A stretch of DNA of 64,000 nt from Chamaecrista fasciculata (GCA_003254925.1 QANZ01041992.1:169459-233458); one strand, 5' to 3'. Counted from the first letter of the stretch, positions 25,801 to 35,720 are shown. The notes: generated from the letters alone by a model not told the origin. Numbers and translations are program-made.

Positions 25801-27993
25801 CTTTTGTAAAATAGCACAACACTTTTTCAGTCCTGCTACTTTTTTCTTGTGAAGTAACTACACTATGTATGGATGAGGATTTTTGCTTCTGCCAACTGCC
25901 TTGCCAGTATGCCTTTTCACCATTTTAACGCATTTATATAGATGTATATTTTTCAAATTTGGAACAAATGTGAGCTTGGAACTTGCTTTGCAGGCCGAAT
26001 GAGATGCCTTGCTGCATTGGCTCGATGGGAGGAGCTGAATAACCTATGTAAAGAATATTGGACCCCAGCTGAGCCAGCTGCTCGTCTTGAAATGGCACCA
26101 ATGGTTGTTTTTGAACTTACCATGCTTCTGATTATATGATTCCCCCATCATGCTTATGCTTCATATGTGGTTGATTTAGGCTGCAAATGCTGCTTGGAAC
26201 ATGGGAGAATGGGACCAAATGGCAGAATATGTGTCTCGACTGGATGATGGTGATGAAACAAAACTTCGAGGGTTGGGGAATACTGCTTCCAGTGGTGATG
26301 GAAGTAGTAATGGTACTTTCTTCAGGGCTGTTCTATTAGTTCGTAGAGGAAAGGTATTTATTTGCTTGAAATATTTACTACTATTGATTTTCATTTGCTG
26401 AAAGTTTACTCATGCTGATCTCAATAATTTTGCAGTATGATGAGGCCCGTGAGTATGTTGAAAGAGCTAGAAAATGTTTGGCAACAGAGCTTGCCGCACT
26501 GGTAAGTGTAATTTCTAAACCCTTTGTTCTGATTGTGTTTCTAATTTATATCACTTGCTCTTCTTGTATCCACAGTGCAGCTTCAACATTCTGAACTGCA
26601 CCCTGATTTATCTAATACATGTTACTAAAGTTAGGATAAAGAGAAAAAAAGAATCCTTGAAGTTTTGTATCATTTTTAATTTCGTCTCCTGATTTTTTGC
26701 TTTCAATTCTATCCCTAATATTTTAATAAATTCTCAATGCTATTTGAAGTATTTATATCATCCTAATTGTTGATGCAAACTTCTAATTTGTTGATTATGG
26801 GCTCAAACTATCTTAATATTTGGTCAAATTTCATGACCCAAGCAAACATTGGTGTTTACCAACAGCAGTGATGTCAGGCTCCTCAATAAACAATTATGCC
26901 ATTTTTTATGCTTGGGCCATAAATTGGGTAAAAAGTTAAAACAATTCAGCAATGTGATAGGCAATATGTATATATTTATAATCACTAATTGGAATGATAT
27001 TGGTGACAATTGATAATGACAATAAACTTAAAGGACAAGAAAAGATACTTCTACCAAGAAAATAAATTTGGTTGATCGTGAATTTTGATGTACCCGGGTT
27101 TGCTCATGGTGGACATGCCCTCTATAAAATGGAACCATTTTCAACTTTTTGTGTTTCTTGAATTTGCTCTGCATGCTGTTTTTTGTCTTCAATCGTAGTA
27201 TTTGGGACTCGGTAAAATTTTTGTTATTTAAATCATTTTGTCTAGTATACTTCAAATTTATAAACTATGCTAATTCCAATTAAAAATAGGTTGATAGATT
27301 ACTGCATAACAATGTTTGCTTAATCCTAGCAAGTGTGAATGTGACATTCTTGTTGTATTATGATGGGCCTGCTGGCCTGTTGTCACTGGTCCAGGGTCCA
27401 CATTAATTAAGAAAAGATGCTGGACCCAAACAAGGGACATGAGTGTGTGAGTGTGAGGAATGTAATGGTTTAATAGGTATTTATAGGGAGGGTTTGGGAG
27501 AGAGTAGGGTAAGGAAAATTTAGGGAAATGGTTTGGGAGAGAGTCTAGCCGTTCAAAAGCTTGACACCCTTGTGTTACAATCATTTTTATGAGTTTTTCT
27601 GCTGTTCTTACTGTGTTAGCATATTCTCTACTGAGAGCGGGTTTTTTTCTGCATTTTGGAGTTGAATATAGTGAAGGGTTCTATCATATATATTCTCATA
27701 TCTTCTGTTCCTTGTCAGGTTTTGGAGAGTTATGAACATGCTTACAGCAACATGGTTCGTGTTCGGCAACTTTCAGAACTGGAAGAGGTTTGCTCTCATA
27801 TAATCATAAGTTTTATCTTTTGGTACCTTGGTCTTTTTTATATCTTTCAATTATAATATGGGGAAATCTTCCTTTCTGCCAGGTTATTGATTACTGTACC
27901 CTTCCTATTGGAGATCCAGTTGCTGAAGGGCGGCGGGCTCTAATTTGCAATATGTGGACTCAGCGTATTCAAGGTGCAAAAAGCAATGTCGAG
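4887..27993 (+). CDS. TOR: Target of rapamycin (TOR) kinase, 5' part only (37 exons, 1,580 codons)
   Basis: TOR is the PIKK-family Ser/Thr kinase of TORC1. The protein matches plant TOR from the N-terminus through HEAT repeats (about residues 40-1230) into the FAT domain (from about 1282, [12 protein letters not shown]). It ends at [11 protein letters not shown] with an intact donor. The remaining ~900 residues (rest of FAT, FRB, kinase, FATC) are absent. Exons: 4887-5006, 5116-5454, 5533-5607, 5804-5976, 7222-7320, 7439-7598, 7730-7873, 8027-8196, 8321-8525, 8666-8860, 10505-10657, 11523-11644, 11774-11876, 11961-12047, 12130-12260, 13227-13329, 13410-13592, 13678-13770, 15555-15590, 16016-16114, 16206-16304, 16396-16558, 18332-18456, 18589-18641, 21302-21425, 21527-21709, 22850-23002, 23093-23245, 24010-24081, 24212-24346, 24464-24525, 24650-24747, 25994-26103, 26180-26353, 26436-26501, 27719-27787, 27883-27993. 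They total 4,740 nt with phases matching at every junction and no stop or frameshift. Start chosen as the first ATG of the homologous frame. Confidence 0.93.
5977..7221 (+). other. TOR intron 4
   Basis: The intron is 1,245 bp with donor GTTAGT and acceptor TTGGCAG, splitting a TGG codon after two bases. I see no gene, transposon ends or structured repeat in it. Confidence 0.85.
8861..10504 (+). other. TOR intron 10
   Basis: The intron is 1,644 bp. A stretch at about 9158-9335 opens with AACCAGTGTTATCAGACC and closes with AAACCAGTGTAACA; it has the style of the hAT-like GGTT/AACC-rich elements elsewhere in the window but is too degraded to delimit. About 9750-10100 looks like another decayed small element. 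No gene is seen. Confidence 0.6.
13771..15554 (+). other. TOR intron 18, preceding a 36-nt microexon
   Basis: The intron is 1,784 bp and AT-rich, with decayed repeat-like tracts around 13990-14410 and 14440-14880 but no confidently bounded element. It ends at the CTAG acceptor before the 12-codon exon 15555-15590 ([12 protein letters not shown]), which plant TOR requires. Confidence 0.6.
16559..18331 (+). other. TOR intron 22 with an assembly gap and a short direct repeat
   Basis: The 1,773-bp intron splits a GGG codon after its first base. A ~37-bp unit (CCACTCCCTTAGG then GGAATGAAAATCTAAG) occurs at about 17124-17160 and again at 17229-17265. The poly-G gap lies downstream. No coding signal is seen. 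Confidence 0.7.
17357..17392. other. Poly-G homopolymer with 11-N assembly gap
   Basis: A run of G is broken by Ns at 17375-17385 and continues with G. This is a sequencing/assembly failure over a homopolymer, inside TOR intron 22, and does not affect any exon. Confidence 0.95.
19270..19560 (+). pseudogene. Ty1-copia reverse transcriptase relic in TOR intron 24
   Basis: Read across frames, the text gives recognisable copia RT pieces: [13 protein letters not shown], an [11 protein letters not shown]-like stretch, then [15 protein letters not shown]-like text followed by AWF-RFTKVM. Stops and frameshifts interrupt all of it. No LTRs were found around it. Intron 24 (18642-21301, 2,660 bp) is the longest TOR intron seen here and contains this relic plus a MITE. 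Confidence 0.75.
20012..20229. mobile_element. 218-bp MITE in TOR intron 24
   Basis: The element has inverted ends: the left begins GGAAAAAACTTATATAAAG and the reverse complement of the right begins GGGCAAAACTTAGGTAAAG, both continuing TTCCTTATATGTT. It is flanked by an exact 9-bp duplication TATTATTGA at 20003-20011 and 20230-20238, pointing to a Mutator-like origin. It has no coding capacity. A diverged relative lies at 25087-25307. Confidence 0.85.
21779..21884 (+). repeat. Tandem duplication of 51 bp in TOR intron 26
   Basis: Unit one is 21779-21829 and unit two 21834-21884, separated by four bases. They share AGCATC, then GCTGGTGGCT, then TTGAATGTGTATCTTC, and differ at about two positions. 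Intronic, no coding effect. Confidence 0.9.
25087..25307. mobile_element. Diverged MITE in TOR intron 32, same family as 20012-20229
   Basis: The left end has CTTAGGTAAAATTCC and the right end has GGAACCTTACCTAAG, the same motifs as the intron 24 element. Both interiors contain a TGCATGACCAATCATTG-type segment, here in the opposite orientation to the intron 24 copy. Flanks TTTACCAAAG and TTTACAAAG suggest an imperfect target duplication. Ends are approximate. Confidence 0.6.
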
Positions 27994-29055
27994 GTAGGCA
28001 TATTGTGACTTCAAACATGGCATATGCTTAAAAAGTTAAGATGAAGTGTCATAGGCACAAATTTGAATCAAAGGCCCACATAAAATCCTTGTTGGATATA
28101 ATAACAGTATTGTTTGACTTTTTGTTAGATGCACATATTTGCATTTGTTTTAGAGGTTTAGAGAGTACAATGAAAATATGTTGAAACATTGAAATTCAAA
28201 CTATTATTTAGTTTGACCTTTGGCTAAATTGACCTTGATTGAGGCAAGCATGTTTGGCTCATCATAAAGTTTTGATGATTGGTTAAGATTAAGCTATAAT
28301 ACATCAATAGTGAGCTTATATGAGTCTTTGATTACATCTACCAATGTCATATGGTATTACAGAGGAGGTTTATTCGCAATTCAACTGATACAGGTAAAGT
28401 CTAAACAAATCTTTCTTTCTTTGAAAGGTTATCATTTAATAGGCATTGGCATGAGTTGCCTAGTATTTGATAATCATTGGCATGAGTATCAGGTCCCAGG
28501 TGTCCAATGTTTGAGGTTTTCCCTCTTTCACATGTGTGGATTTGTATAGGCTGACTCCTTGGTTTCCTGTAGTGAGTTCACATGATTCACTCCATCTTTC
28601 AAGAGGTTAATGTTATGTTGGCTGAGTTGAATGCTGAAACTATCCTGGCTGTGTCTTCTCTTAATAGTTTACACACTTGGGTTGAGGTGGTTCTTGACAG
28701 TATTGGAGCCTATGAAAATGGGAAAATGGGGTTAATATTTATATTCTTGTCACTCTCAATTCTTGTAAATCAATTCAAATTTGGGCATGATGTATGATAG
28801 ACTTGTGCTTGGTCCATGTTTCAAGTGCTAAGGTCTTTTGCATGAATAGGAAGGCTTGCACAAACTCGCCAAGGCTTACTCATGGTTTGGCAGCTCCCTA
28901 TATTACCTTTTTTAAACCCATTCGGTTATGTGTTCCCCTCGATTTAAGATTAATTTCTTCTTGACCAAATTGAGAATGAATGGAATGTTTTGATTTTTGG
29001 GTTCACTTTGTTGTGCCAGACCATGATTAATTGTGTTTCCTTATTGTAAATGTAG
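27994..29055 (+). other. Region between the last visible TOR exon and the CCX frame
   Basis: It opens with the GTAGGC donor that follows TOR exon 37. No sequence matching the next TOR exon (expected to begin VWQALLAVRA) is present here in any frame I read. Short open frames such as that at 28582-28797 do not match TOR. It closes with TGTAG at 29051-29055, a plausible splice acceptor. Confidence 0.6.
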
Positions 29056-29160
29056 GCTTATGATGCTTCGAGATTACAAATTTCCGTAGTGAATGAAGAG
29101 TTCAATGAAAAGTCTATGTACAGTGTTGCATCCAAGACTACCAGTGTCAGGATTCAGAAA

Positions 29161-31125
29161 ATGCTAAATGGATTATTTGGTTCAAGACATATAAAGTTTC
29201 GTGGCATTTTCAATGTCCTCTGCGTCGTGGTTTTGTTTTTCTTCTTTTTCAATTGGGAAGATGTTATTCATAACCCTCTTCTAAGGCAATCTGCATGTTT
29301 GGGAATTCATCATTTGCCTCCAAGAGCTGTCTCAAAAGGCGAGTCGTCTCACTTTGGGGTGATTCACCGTCGAATGGTTGAAAATGGCATCAACTCTTCA
29401 ACTATAGGTGATGAGCCTCAAGAAAAGAATTCATCTGTAAATAGCGCTGGATTTTGTAGTGGATTGTTCCGCCATGATGATTATGCCAGCCCGTGTGAGT
29501 ACTTAAAGGCTAATCCACAGTGCAATTCAGGAGGATTTCTTGATTACACAAGATTTTTGTACTGCACATGTCAAAACTTCAGAGTGCTGGGATACCTAGT
29601 ATTGTTTATATGGCTAGCTGCTTTGTTCTATCTGTTGGGTAATACTGCAGCAGATTTCTTCTGCCCTTCCCTTGAGCATCTCTCAAGGCTCTTGAAATTG
29701 CCTCCAACTGTTGCTGGGGTTGTGCTCCTTCCTCTTGGGAATGGAGCACCTGACGTGTTTGCTAGTATAGCTGCCTTTGTTGGTACAGATACGGGGGAAG
29801 TTGGACTTAACAGCGTGTTAGGTGGTGCTTTGTTTGTTACTTGTGTTGTTGTTGGAACTGTTTCGCTATGTGTATCGGATAAAGGAGTTCAAATTGATCG
29901 AAGATGCTTCATAAGAGATGTTAGCTTTTTTCTGCTCACTCTTTTGTCACTTCTGCTGATTTTGATTGTTGGTAAGGTGAGTGTTGGGGCAGCCATTGCT
30001 TTCGTATCAATTTACATTGTTTATGCATTTTTTGTTGCTGCAAATGAGATAATTTGGAAACATGCACGAAGGTTGAAATTGGATACTGTTACACCATTGC
30101 TTCCTGTTCAGGGAGGTATGTTCTCCCTTGGTTCGGAAGAGGACACTTCTGTTTATAGCTTTTTGCTTGACGTAGACACGGGAAATGATCCTCCCCATCT
30201 CCCACCTTCATTGCCACAATGGATGTGGTCTTCAAATGTGGCAATTTATTCAAACCAGGCTAATAAAGTTAATATGTTGGATGATGAAAGGCCTCCTTGG
30301 GGATGGAGTGATGGGAGTGAGGAAAATTACAGTTCTTTCTCTGTTTCAAAACTATTTTTACTGATGGAGATGCCACTGACAATTCCTAGAAGGCTGACAA
30401 TTCCCTTGGTGAATGAGGAAATGTGGTCCAAGTCATACGCTGTGGCCAGTGCTTTGCTGGCTCCGATTCTCTTGGCCTTTTTGTGGAACACCCAAGATAC
30501 TGTGGGTTCTTTGGGCACTATAGTTTCCTATTGCATTGGTGGTGTCATTGGATGCACACTTGGTTTTCTTGCATATAAATTCACTTTATCTGATTATCCA
30601 CCTCATAGGTTTTTGATTCCCTGGGTTCTTGGAGGATTTGTCATGAGCATAGTGTGGTTCTATATAATAGCAAATGAACTTGTAGCTCTGTTGGTGTCAT
30701 TTGGTGTAATTTTAGGGGTCAATCCATCCATCCTCGGATTAACTGTATTAGCATGGGGAAATTCAATGGGAGATTTAACATCAAATGTTGCATTGGCAAT
30801 AAATGGAGGAGATGGAGTTCAGATTGCATTATCTGGATGCTATGCAGGCCCAATGTTCAACACACTTGTTGGTCTGGGGATCTCAATGCTGCTTGGGGCA
30901 TGGTCAGTGAAACCTAAATCATATGTGGTTCCTGAAGATCATAGCTTATTTTACACTATGGGATTTCTTATCTCTGCGCTGATCTGGGCCCTTGTTGTTT
31001 TACCTCGTAACGACATGCATCCGAGCAAAAAACTGGGATTGGGGCTCATTACCCTTTATGTGATATTTCTTTCTTTCAGGTTGTGCATTGCCACCGGGTT
31101 CATATCAGCGGTTGGCTTAAGTTGA
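29161..31125 (+). CDS. Cation/calcium exchanger, CCX family (CCX3/CCX4-like), intronless
   Basis: The CCX family are plant K+-dependent Na+/Ca2+ exchanger-like antiporters of endomembranes or plasma membrane. The protein has 654 residues from the chosen ATG. An N-terminal hydrophobic segment (about 16-30) is followed by a soluble cysteine-containing region with [10 protein letters not shown], as in other CCX. Then come two transmembrane halves with the alpha-1 motif GNGAPDVF at 193-200 and the alpha-2 motif GNSMGD at 533-538, separated by a hydrophilic loop. Length and absence of introns fit CCX3/CCX4. The frame stays open upstream to 29056 and includes another ATG at 29116; I chose 29161 because it sits just before the first membrane segment, but 29116 is possible. 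It lies in the same orientation as TOR, about 1.2 kb downstream of its last visible exon. Confidence 0.92.
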   Translation: MLNGLFGSRHIKFRGIFNVLCVVVLFFFFFNWEDVIHNPLLRQSACLGIHHLPPRAVSKGESSHFGVIHRRMVENGINSSTIGDEPQEKNSSVNSAGFCSGLFRHDDYASPCEYLKANPQCNSGGFLDYTRFLYCTCQNFRVLGYLVLFIWLAALFYLLGNTAADFFCPSLEHLSRLLKLPPTVAGVVLLPLGNGAPDVFASIAAFVGTDTGEVGLNSVLGGALFVTCVVVGTVSLCVSDKGVQIDRRCFIRDVSFFLLTLLSLLLILIVGKVSVGAAIAFVSIYIVYAFFVAANEIIWKHARRLKLDTVTPLLPVQGGMFSLGSEEDTSVYSFLLDVDTGNDPPHLPPSLPQWMWSSNVAIYSNQANKVNMLDDERPPWGWSDGSEENYSSFSVSKLFLLMEMPLTIPRRLTIPLVNEEMWSKSYAVASALLAPILLAFLWNTQDTVGSLGTIVSYCIGGVIGCTLGFLAYKFTLSDYPPHRFLIPWVLGGFVMSIVWFYIIANELVALLVSFGVILGVNPSILGLTVLAWGNSMGDLTSNVALAINGGDGVQIALSGCYAGPMFNTLVGLGISMLLGAWSVKPKSYVVPEDHSLFYTMGFLISALIWALVVLPRNDMHPSKKLGLGLITLYVIFLSFRLCIATGFISAVGLS

Positions 31126-31282
31126 GAAGTGACAAGTTTGTCTGAGTGTGGATTCTGCATCTATTAAAGCTCGTGAGTCCATCTGCTGCAATTTCTATCA
31201 TGGTGAGTGCTACTAGGAGAACAAGAATTTAGAGAAGAAAAATTCATACCAGTGAGTTGAGTTGTATCAGCGAAAAATATTA

Positions 31283-31324
31283 GTTGTTGTATAGCTAGGA
31301 AACAAGTTGTATAGCTAGGAAACA
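31283..31324 (+). repeat. 20-bp tandem duplication in the CCX 3' untranslated region
   Basis: The unit GTTGTATAGCTAGGAAAC occurs twice in a row. Confidence 0.85.
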
Positions 31325-31343
31325 TTTACACGTAGGTTGATCT

Positions 31344-31349
31344 AATAAA
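31344..31349 (+). promoter_or_regulatory. Candidate polyadenylation signal of CCX
   Basis: AATAAA lies 219 bases after the CCX stop, a reasonable 3' UTR length, before the hAT element begins at 31459. The only basis is the motif and position. Confidence 0.4.
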
Positions 31350-31458
31350 TAGATTGTCTTGTACATTTTGGCAGCCTTAGCATTTTGTTGATAAATTAGC
31401 TGTTAAACTGGGTTGCATCTGTTATTGTGCTTTAATGAACACGTTAAACAATGACTTC

Positions 31459-32450
31459 TAGGGGTGTTCATCGGGCGGGTGAGCGGATTGATATGGTAAG
31501 TGACGGGTTGAGATTTTGTAACCCCGTCAACCCATTGAACCCGAAGTCATCGGGTTGAGTCGGGTTACGGTCAGGTTTGGGTGGGTTCGGACGGATTAAA
31601 AAAAAAGAAAAAAAAAAGGCATTTTATTGTAAAAAAATACAAAGAATTCATATGGTCCCCTCACACTCACTGTCTGTGACTTCATGTCTCTGCAACTCTT
31701 CAATCAGCATAATATATACTCAAGTGTATGTATTATTTATAAATAAATTAAAAAGAAATGAAATAAATCATTCTGCGGAAGAAAGAAATGAACTTTTTCA
31801 ATTTTCTTCATCTTCATCCTTTATAAACACAACAAATCAGAAGAAAGCTTCAGAGTTCAAAGTCGAAAACAAAAATGAACGATGCCGTCAAAGTTCTTCA
31901 GATCTTCAGTCTTGTGGAAGTTGAATGGAAACGACAAAACCTGTGGAAGTCGAGATCTTCACTGTCACTGTTGAAGTTCAAACAACGCCGTACTAGAGCA
32001 ACCTTTGACGAGCGGTGCTGGCCAAATCGCGACCTCGAGCGCTTTTCTACTCTGCATCTACAATGGCCGACAAGGGTGAGGGGCTGAGATTTTAGAGACG
32101 AGAGTGAAGCTTTGAGAGATGAGAGTGAAAGACATTTGAATTTTGAGAGTTTGATTTTTTTAAGGGGATTTTGTGGGAGAGTGAGTCTGTGAGAGAGACC
32201 GATTTGGTAAATGTGAGAACTTCTGAGAAAAGAGAAGTATTCAAGAAGATTCAGCAAAATCAATGCATTTATTTATTTATTTATTTTTTCTTTTAATTGG
32301 GTCGGGTCGAGTTTAATCGGGTTAATCCGATGACTCGATCAGACCAATTTTTTTTTGTAAAAACTAGATCTGTCTATACTCGAACTACTAAACCCGACCC
32401 GACCGAACCCGATATTTACGGTCGGGTTAAGTCATTTTTGCACACTCCTA
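31459..32450. mobile_element. Non-autonomous hAT element (992 bp)
   Basis: Termini are TAGGGGTGTTCA on the left and, on the reverse complement of the right, TAGGAGTGTGCA (10 of 12 matching). An exact 8-bp target duplication ATGACTTC flanks it at 31451-31458 and 32451-32458, which is diagnostic for hAT. Subterminal zones on both sides are packed with GGGTCGGGT/ACCCGACCC-type motifs. No transposase is present. The middle (about 31660-32260) is not TE-like and holds open frames of 115 and 121 codons on opposite strands, which I do not recognise. Confidence 0.88.
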
Positions 32451-32574
32451 ATGACTTCATTCCCCGTATACCATTTAATATTTCATTAGTCTATCTATCA
32501 GTTGTGCTACATAATATCCATAGAATTCTCTTTAAATTATCATATGTTGTTAATAAGGAAAGGAGATCAAAAGT

Positions 32575-32692
32575 GATATGGGACCAAAATTGAGACATTT
32601 AGTAAAGATATAGGACCAAAACTGTAACAAAAAGAGAAACAAGACTAAATTGGAAACTTAGCAAAAGATATGTGACCAAATTTTCACTTTGG
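32575..32692. mobile_element. Remnant of a GGCC-type foldback element
   Basis: Repeated ATGGGACCAAAA / ATAGGACCAAAAC phrases end in TTTTCACTTTGGCC at 32692. This is the same right end as at 1-27. The left arm is not found, so it is truncated. Confidence 0.55.
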
Positions 32693-32937
32693 CCAAAATA
32701 GTATATAGTAACATGAATTTGTGAACAAAAATATTTAGTGATAAAAAATAGAAAAAGAAAACTAGGATCTATCCCGAGTTAACCGGATTAGATTGTAATT
32801 GGACAAGACTTAATTTCCAAAAACAATTAAAAAAAAGATTGGACAATATCAAATTGACGCAATTGAGTAATGACACTCCTAATAACAATTTTGTTCCTGT
32901 GAAGAACATAATAGAATTCGAAAAGTCATACTCATTC

Positions 32938-33110
32938 CAATGTGGGTTGGCACAAGTGGTTAAGGATTCGGACGAAAAATCTTTGCCTTATTATGGGCAA
33001 GGGTTCTAAAATTGGAGAAAGAGAGAGCAGTGAACCACAACTTCGAAGCAAATAGGTTGACTCTCTTCATTTCTTTTAGATGTTTTCGTTTAAAAGAAAA
33101 AAAAAAGAGA
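32938..33110 (+). mobile_element. SINE-like retroposon (tRNA-derived head)
   Basis: TTGGCACAAGTGGTTAAGG (about 32947-32965) fits a pol III box A, and GGGTTCTAAA (about 33001-33010) is a weak box B at typical spacing. The unit ends in an A-rich tail (AAAAGAAAAAAAAAAGAG) near 33090-33120. It interrupts copy B relative to copy A. Ends and target duplication are not exact. Confidence 0.5.
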
Positions 33111-33594
33111 AAAAGAAAAAAATTAAGTTCTAACCCCTCATTCTCCTCATTCTTTCACAAATTTCAAATATTTTAAATTGAAATATTTTGGAAGAAAAAT
33201 TACTTTCCAATCAAAAAATAGAGTATCTCCTCTACTTCCTTCTCTCTTACTACCTTTTTAATTATCTAAACAACTACTTAGTACAAATCCACTTCATAAG
33301 TCTCGAAAGGTACCACAAGCTTATACATCGTATCTTGCTTGTCTAGTCAAGCAAAATATATGAACAAATTATTCTCCGACCAATTGAAAAATCATTAATG
33401 CAAATTCTATAATTTCATTTTATTCTAAAATTTTTAAAATCCTGTCCAAAATTTAAAAAATGCCACCATTACCTATCTTATATAAGCAATGCTTACAATC
33501 AAGATAAAGAAAGTGACTTGTGATTCAGTCCATTACCTATTATACAAATATTGTATCCTCCTCCTCCCTACTTCATAAAACATATCTTCTATTG

Positions 33595-33711
33595 GGCGAT
33601 GGATCCTCTGTTGTACAGCAGGGTGTGCTGTGCGACGAGGACCTACGTGGCGCCCGACTACTGCTCCTCGCCACACAGCACACTCTGTCGTATGACAGAG
33701 GATCTGGTGCC
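33595..33711. mobile_element. 117-bp GC-rich hairpin MITE with exact 9-bp target duplication
   Basis: The whole element folds on itself: GATCCTCTGT then GTGTGCTGTGCGACGAGGA on the left pairs with TCCTCGCCACACAGCACAC then ACAGAGGATC on the right, around a loop of about 23 nt. The ends are GGCGATGG and, reverse-complemented, GGCACCAG. CTTCTATTG flanks it at 33586-33594 and 33712-33720. It is strikingly GC-rich against surroundings that are mostly A/T. It could be a Mutator-type MITE. A small-RNA hairpin is an alternative function. Confidence 0.85.
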
Positions 33712-33720
33712 CTTCTATTG

Positions 33721-34560
33721 AAACTTTTGATGATATGTTTAGCTTATGGTACCATGAGTTTTGATTAGCCTCTATGATTTAGGCTCTCTGTTCGGTTATG
33801 ATTTTAATTAGATTAAATTTGATTATAAAATGAACAAGCAAAATATCTCACTTGTTTATAGATTATTCAAAAATCATAATATAATCTACAAAAATCAACT
33901 ATCTTCAACACTCAATTATTATTATACCCCTATAAACATATTTATAATTACTCATACTTTAACATACATTTAAATATACATAAAAGGCATTTTTATCATT
34001 TTATACTACCCTTTATTTATTATATCTACAATAATCTTTCTCCATCACATCACTTTTCACCTAATTTTGTTAACATTTACTTTTTCTAAATTATTATAAT
34101 AAATTTTTATTTTTAATTATCTTTAATATTTAATAAATAATAATAATAATAATTTATTTCTTATTTGTATATTAATTAATATTATATTTTTATCATTAAA
34201 AATAATTTCTATCCCTCTTATTAAAAAAAATTAACTATATAAATTTTAAAAAACAATTTCAATCAACATATTTAAAAGTTTAATTTTAAATAATGATTCA
34301 TGACTATTTTGAAACAACTCGGTATATTTTTAACTTTTATTTTCTCTGTTAGGGAATGATGCGTTAACTTGATAAAAATTAGATGACCCGAAAATTAATG
34401 TTTTGTTTAAAATTTATTTTGATGAAATTAAATAATTATAATCATAATATAGAGAGAATACAAGATGAACGATGACTATTATTTTAACCCAGACACCAAA
34501 TCGTTCACAAATTTTTATATTATATAAAACCAACTAACTCATTTTTTTTAACACAAGAAA
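33721..34560. other. AT-rich intergenic stretch
   Basis: Very AT-rich sequence without supported genes. Only a partial repeat of the nearby duplicated block (34303-34400) was seen. Confidence 0.6.
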
Positions 34561-35576
34561 AGAAAAATAATTCATGACTCTTTTGGGACAACTCGGTACA
34601 TTTCTAACTTTTATTTTATTCATTACGGACTTGTGCACATATTCAGTAAAAATTAGATAGCTAAATTCTATTTTTTGTCTAAAAAATATATTTTAGCAAA
34701 ATTGGACAAACAAAATCGTAATATGTATGGGATGAACAATATAATGACTGTTATTTTAACTCAAACACCAAATTGTTCACCATTTCAAGATTGATTAACC
34801 AACTAACTCATCTTTTTTAGCGATTGATTTGTTGAGTTAATACAAAATGAAGAAACAAAAAGTAAGCGTCGACTAATATTTATTTATTTGGACGATATTA
34901 AGTAATTGTAATATTAACATGTAAAAAAAATCAAATGGAATAATCAACAAAAAATAACAAAAATGTTGCTTTTCTAGTAATTAGATTATTTAAAATCCCA
35001 ATGCAAAAATATCGAAAAGCATTAAATTAAATTTTCAATAATTTAATCCAAACAACTCTGATTATTCACAATTTTCAAAATGATTTTTTCTACTTTTTTT
35101 TATTACTATCCTTATATAATTTATCGGTTTCATATTCTTTTGCTTACCAACTACAATCATTATATACCTATTTAAATAATTTTATATCTACTTTTTTTTA
35201 CTTATTATTACTCAAACAACATTTCAATTNCTAACCAAACAACATGTATAAATAAATGATTTTTCAACTAAACAAAAATTACTCATGCAGATCTCATAAT
35301 TTCATTCCCCCTAAAATTTTTAGAATCCCATCCAAAATTTGAAAGCACTAAGCAATGTTTATAGTGAAGATAAATAAAATGTTGTGTGGTTGAATTCATT
35401 ACCCATCATACAAATGGCTTATCCCCTCCTAGCTAATTAATAAAATATCTTATGTTTTAAAAATGAAATGAGTAAGTGTATTGAGAAGACTCTTTGAGTC
35501 ACAATTCAATTGGTTCAATTGGTTGAATTAACAATGAGACTAAGTGATATCATAAATATATAAATAAAAAATAGGG

Positions 35577-35720
35577 TAAATTACATAAAAGAACCCTGTG
35601 GTTTGACCCATTTTCAGATAGGGTCTATGTGGTTTAAAAAGTTTTAAATTGGGGCCTGTGGTTTGCTCCGTTAACAAAATGAGTCCTGAGGTATATTTCC
35701 GTCTAAAATTTGACGGAAAT
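35577..35720. mobile_element. One end of a GGGTAAATTACA-type foldback element
   Basis: GGGTAAATTACA followed by CCCTGTGGTTTGACCC matches the terminal style of the complete element at 53510-53909. The phrases TGTGGTTTA and CTGTGGTTTGC recur inside. No opposite end was found downstream. Confidence 0.5.

Larger units (their letters stand above)
32666..35560 (+). repeat. Copy B of the ~3-kb direct duplication (partner 1-2960)
   Basis: See copy A for matched blocks. Copy B is interrupted by a SINE-like insertion (about 32938-33110), a 117-bp hairpin element (33595-33711) and about 550 bp of other AT-rich sequence. It has the empty target site for the Mutator element and an N at 35230 where copy A has about 160 extra bases including a microsatellite. 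A shorter diverged repetition of its own ACTATTTTG then CAACTCGGTA text occurs at 34303-34400. Confidence 0.75.

Noticed and set aside
28582-28797. Open frame of 71 codons between TOR and CCX as a gene
   Set aside because: No recognisable domain, no splice context, composition like intergenic DNA; possibly a retroelement scrap but too weak to call.
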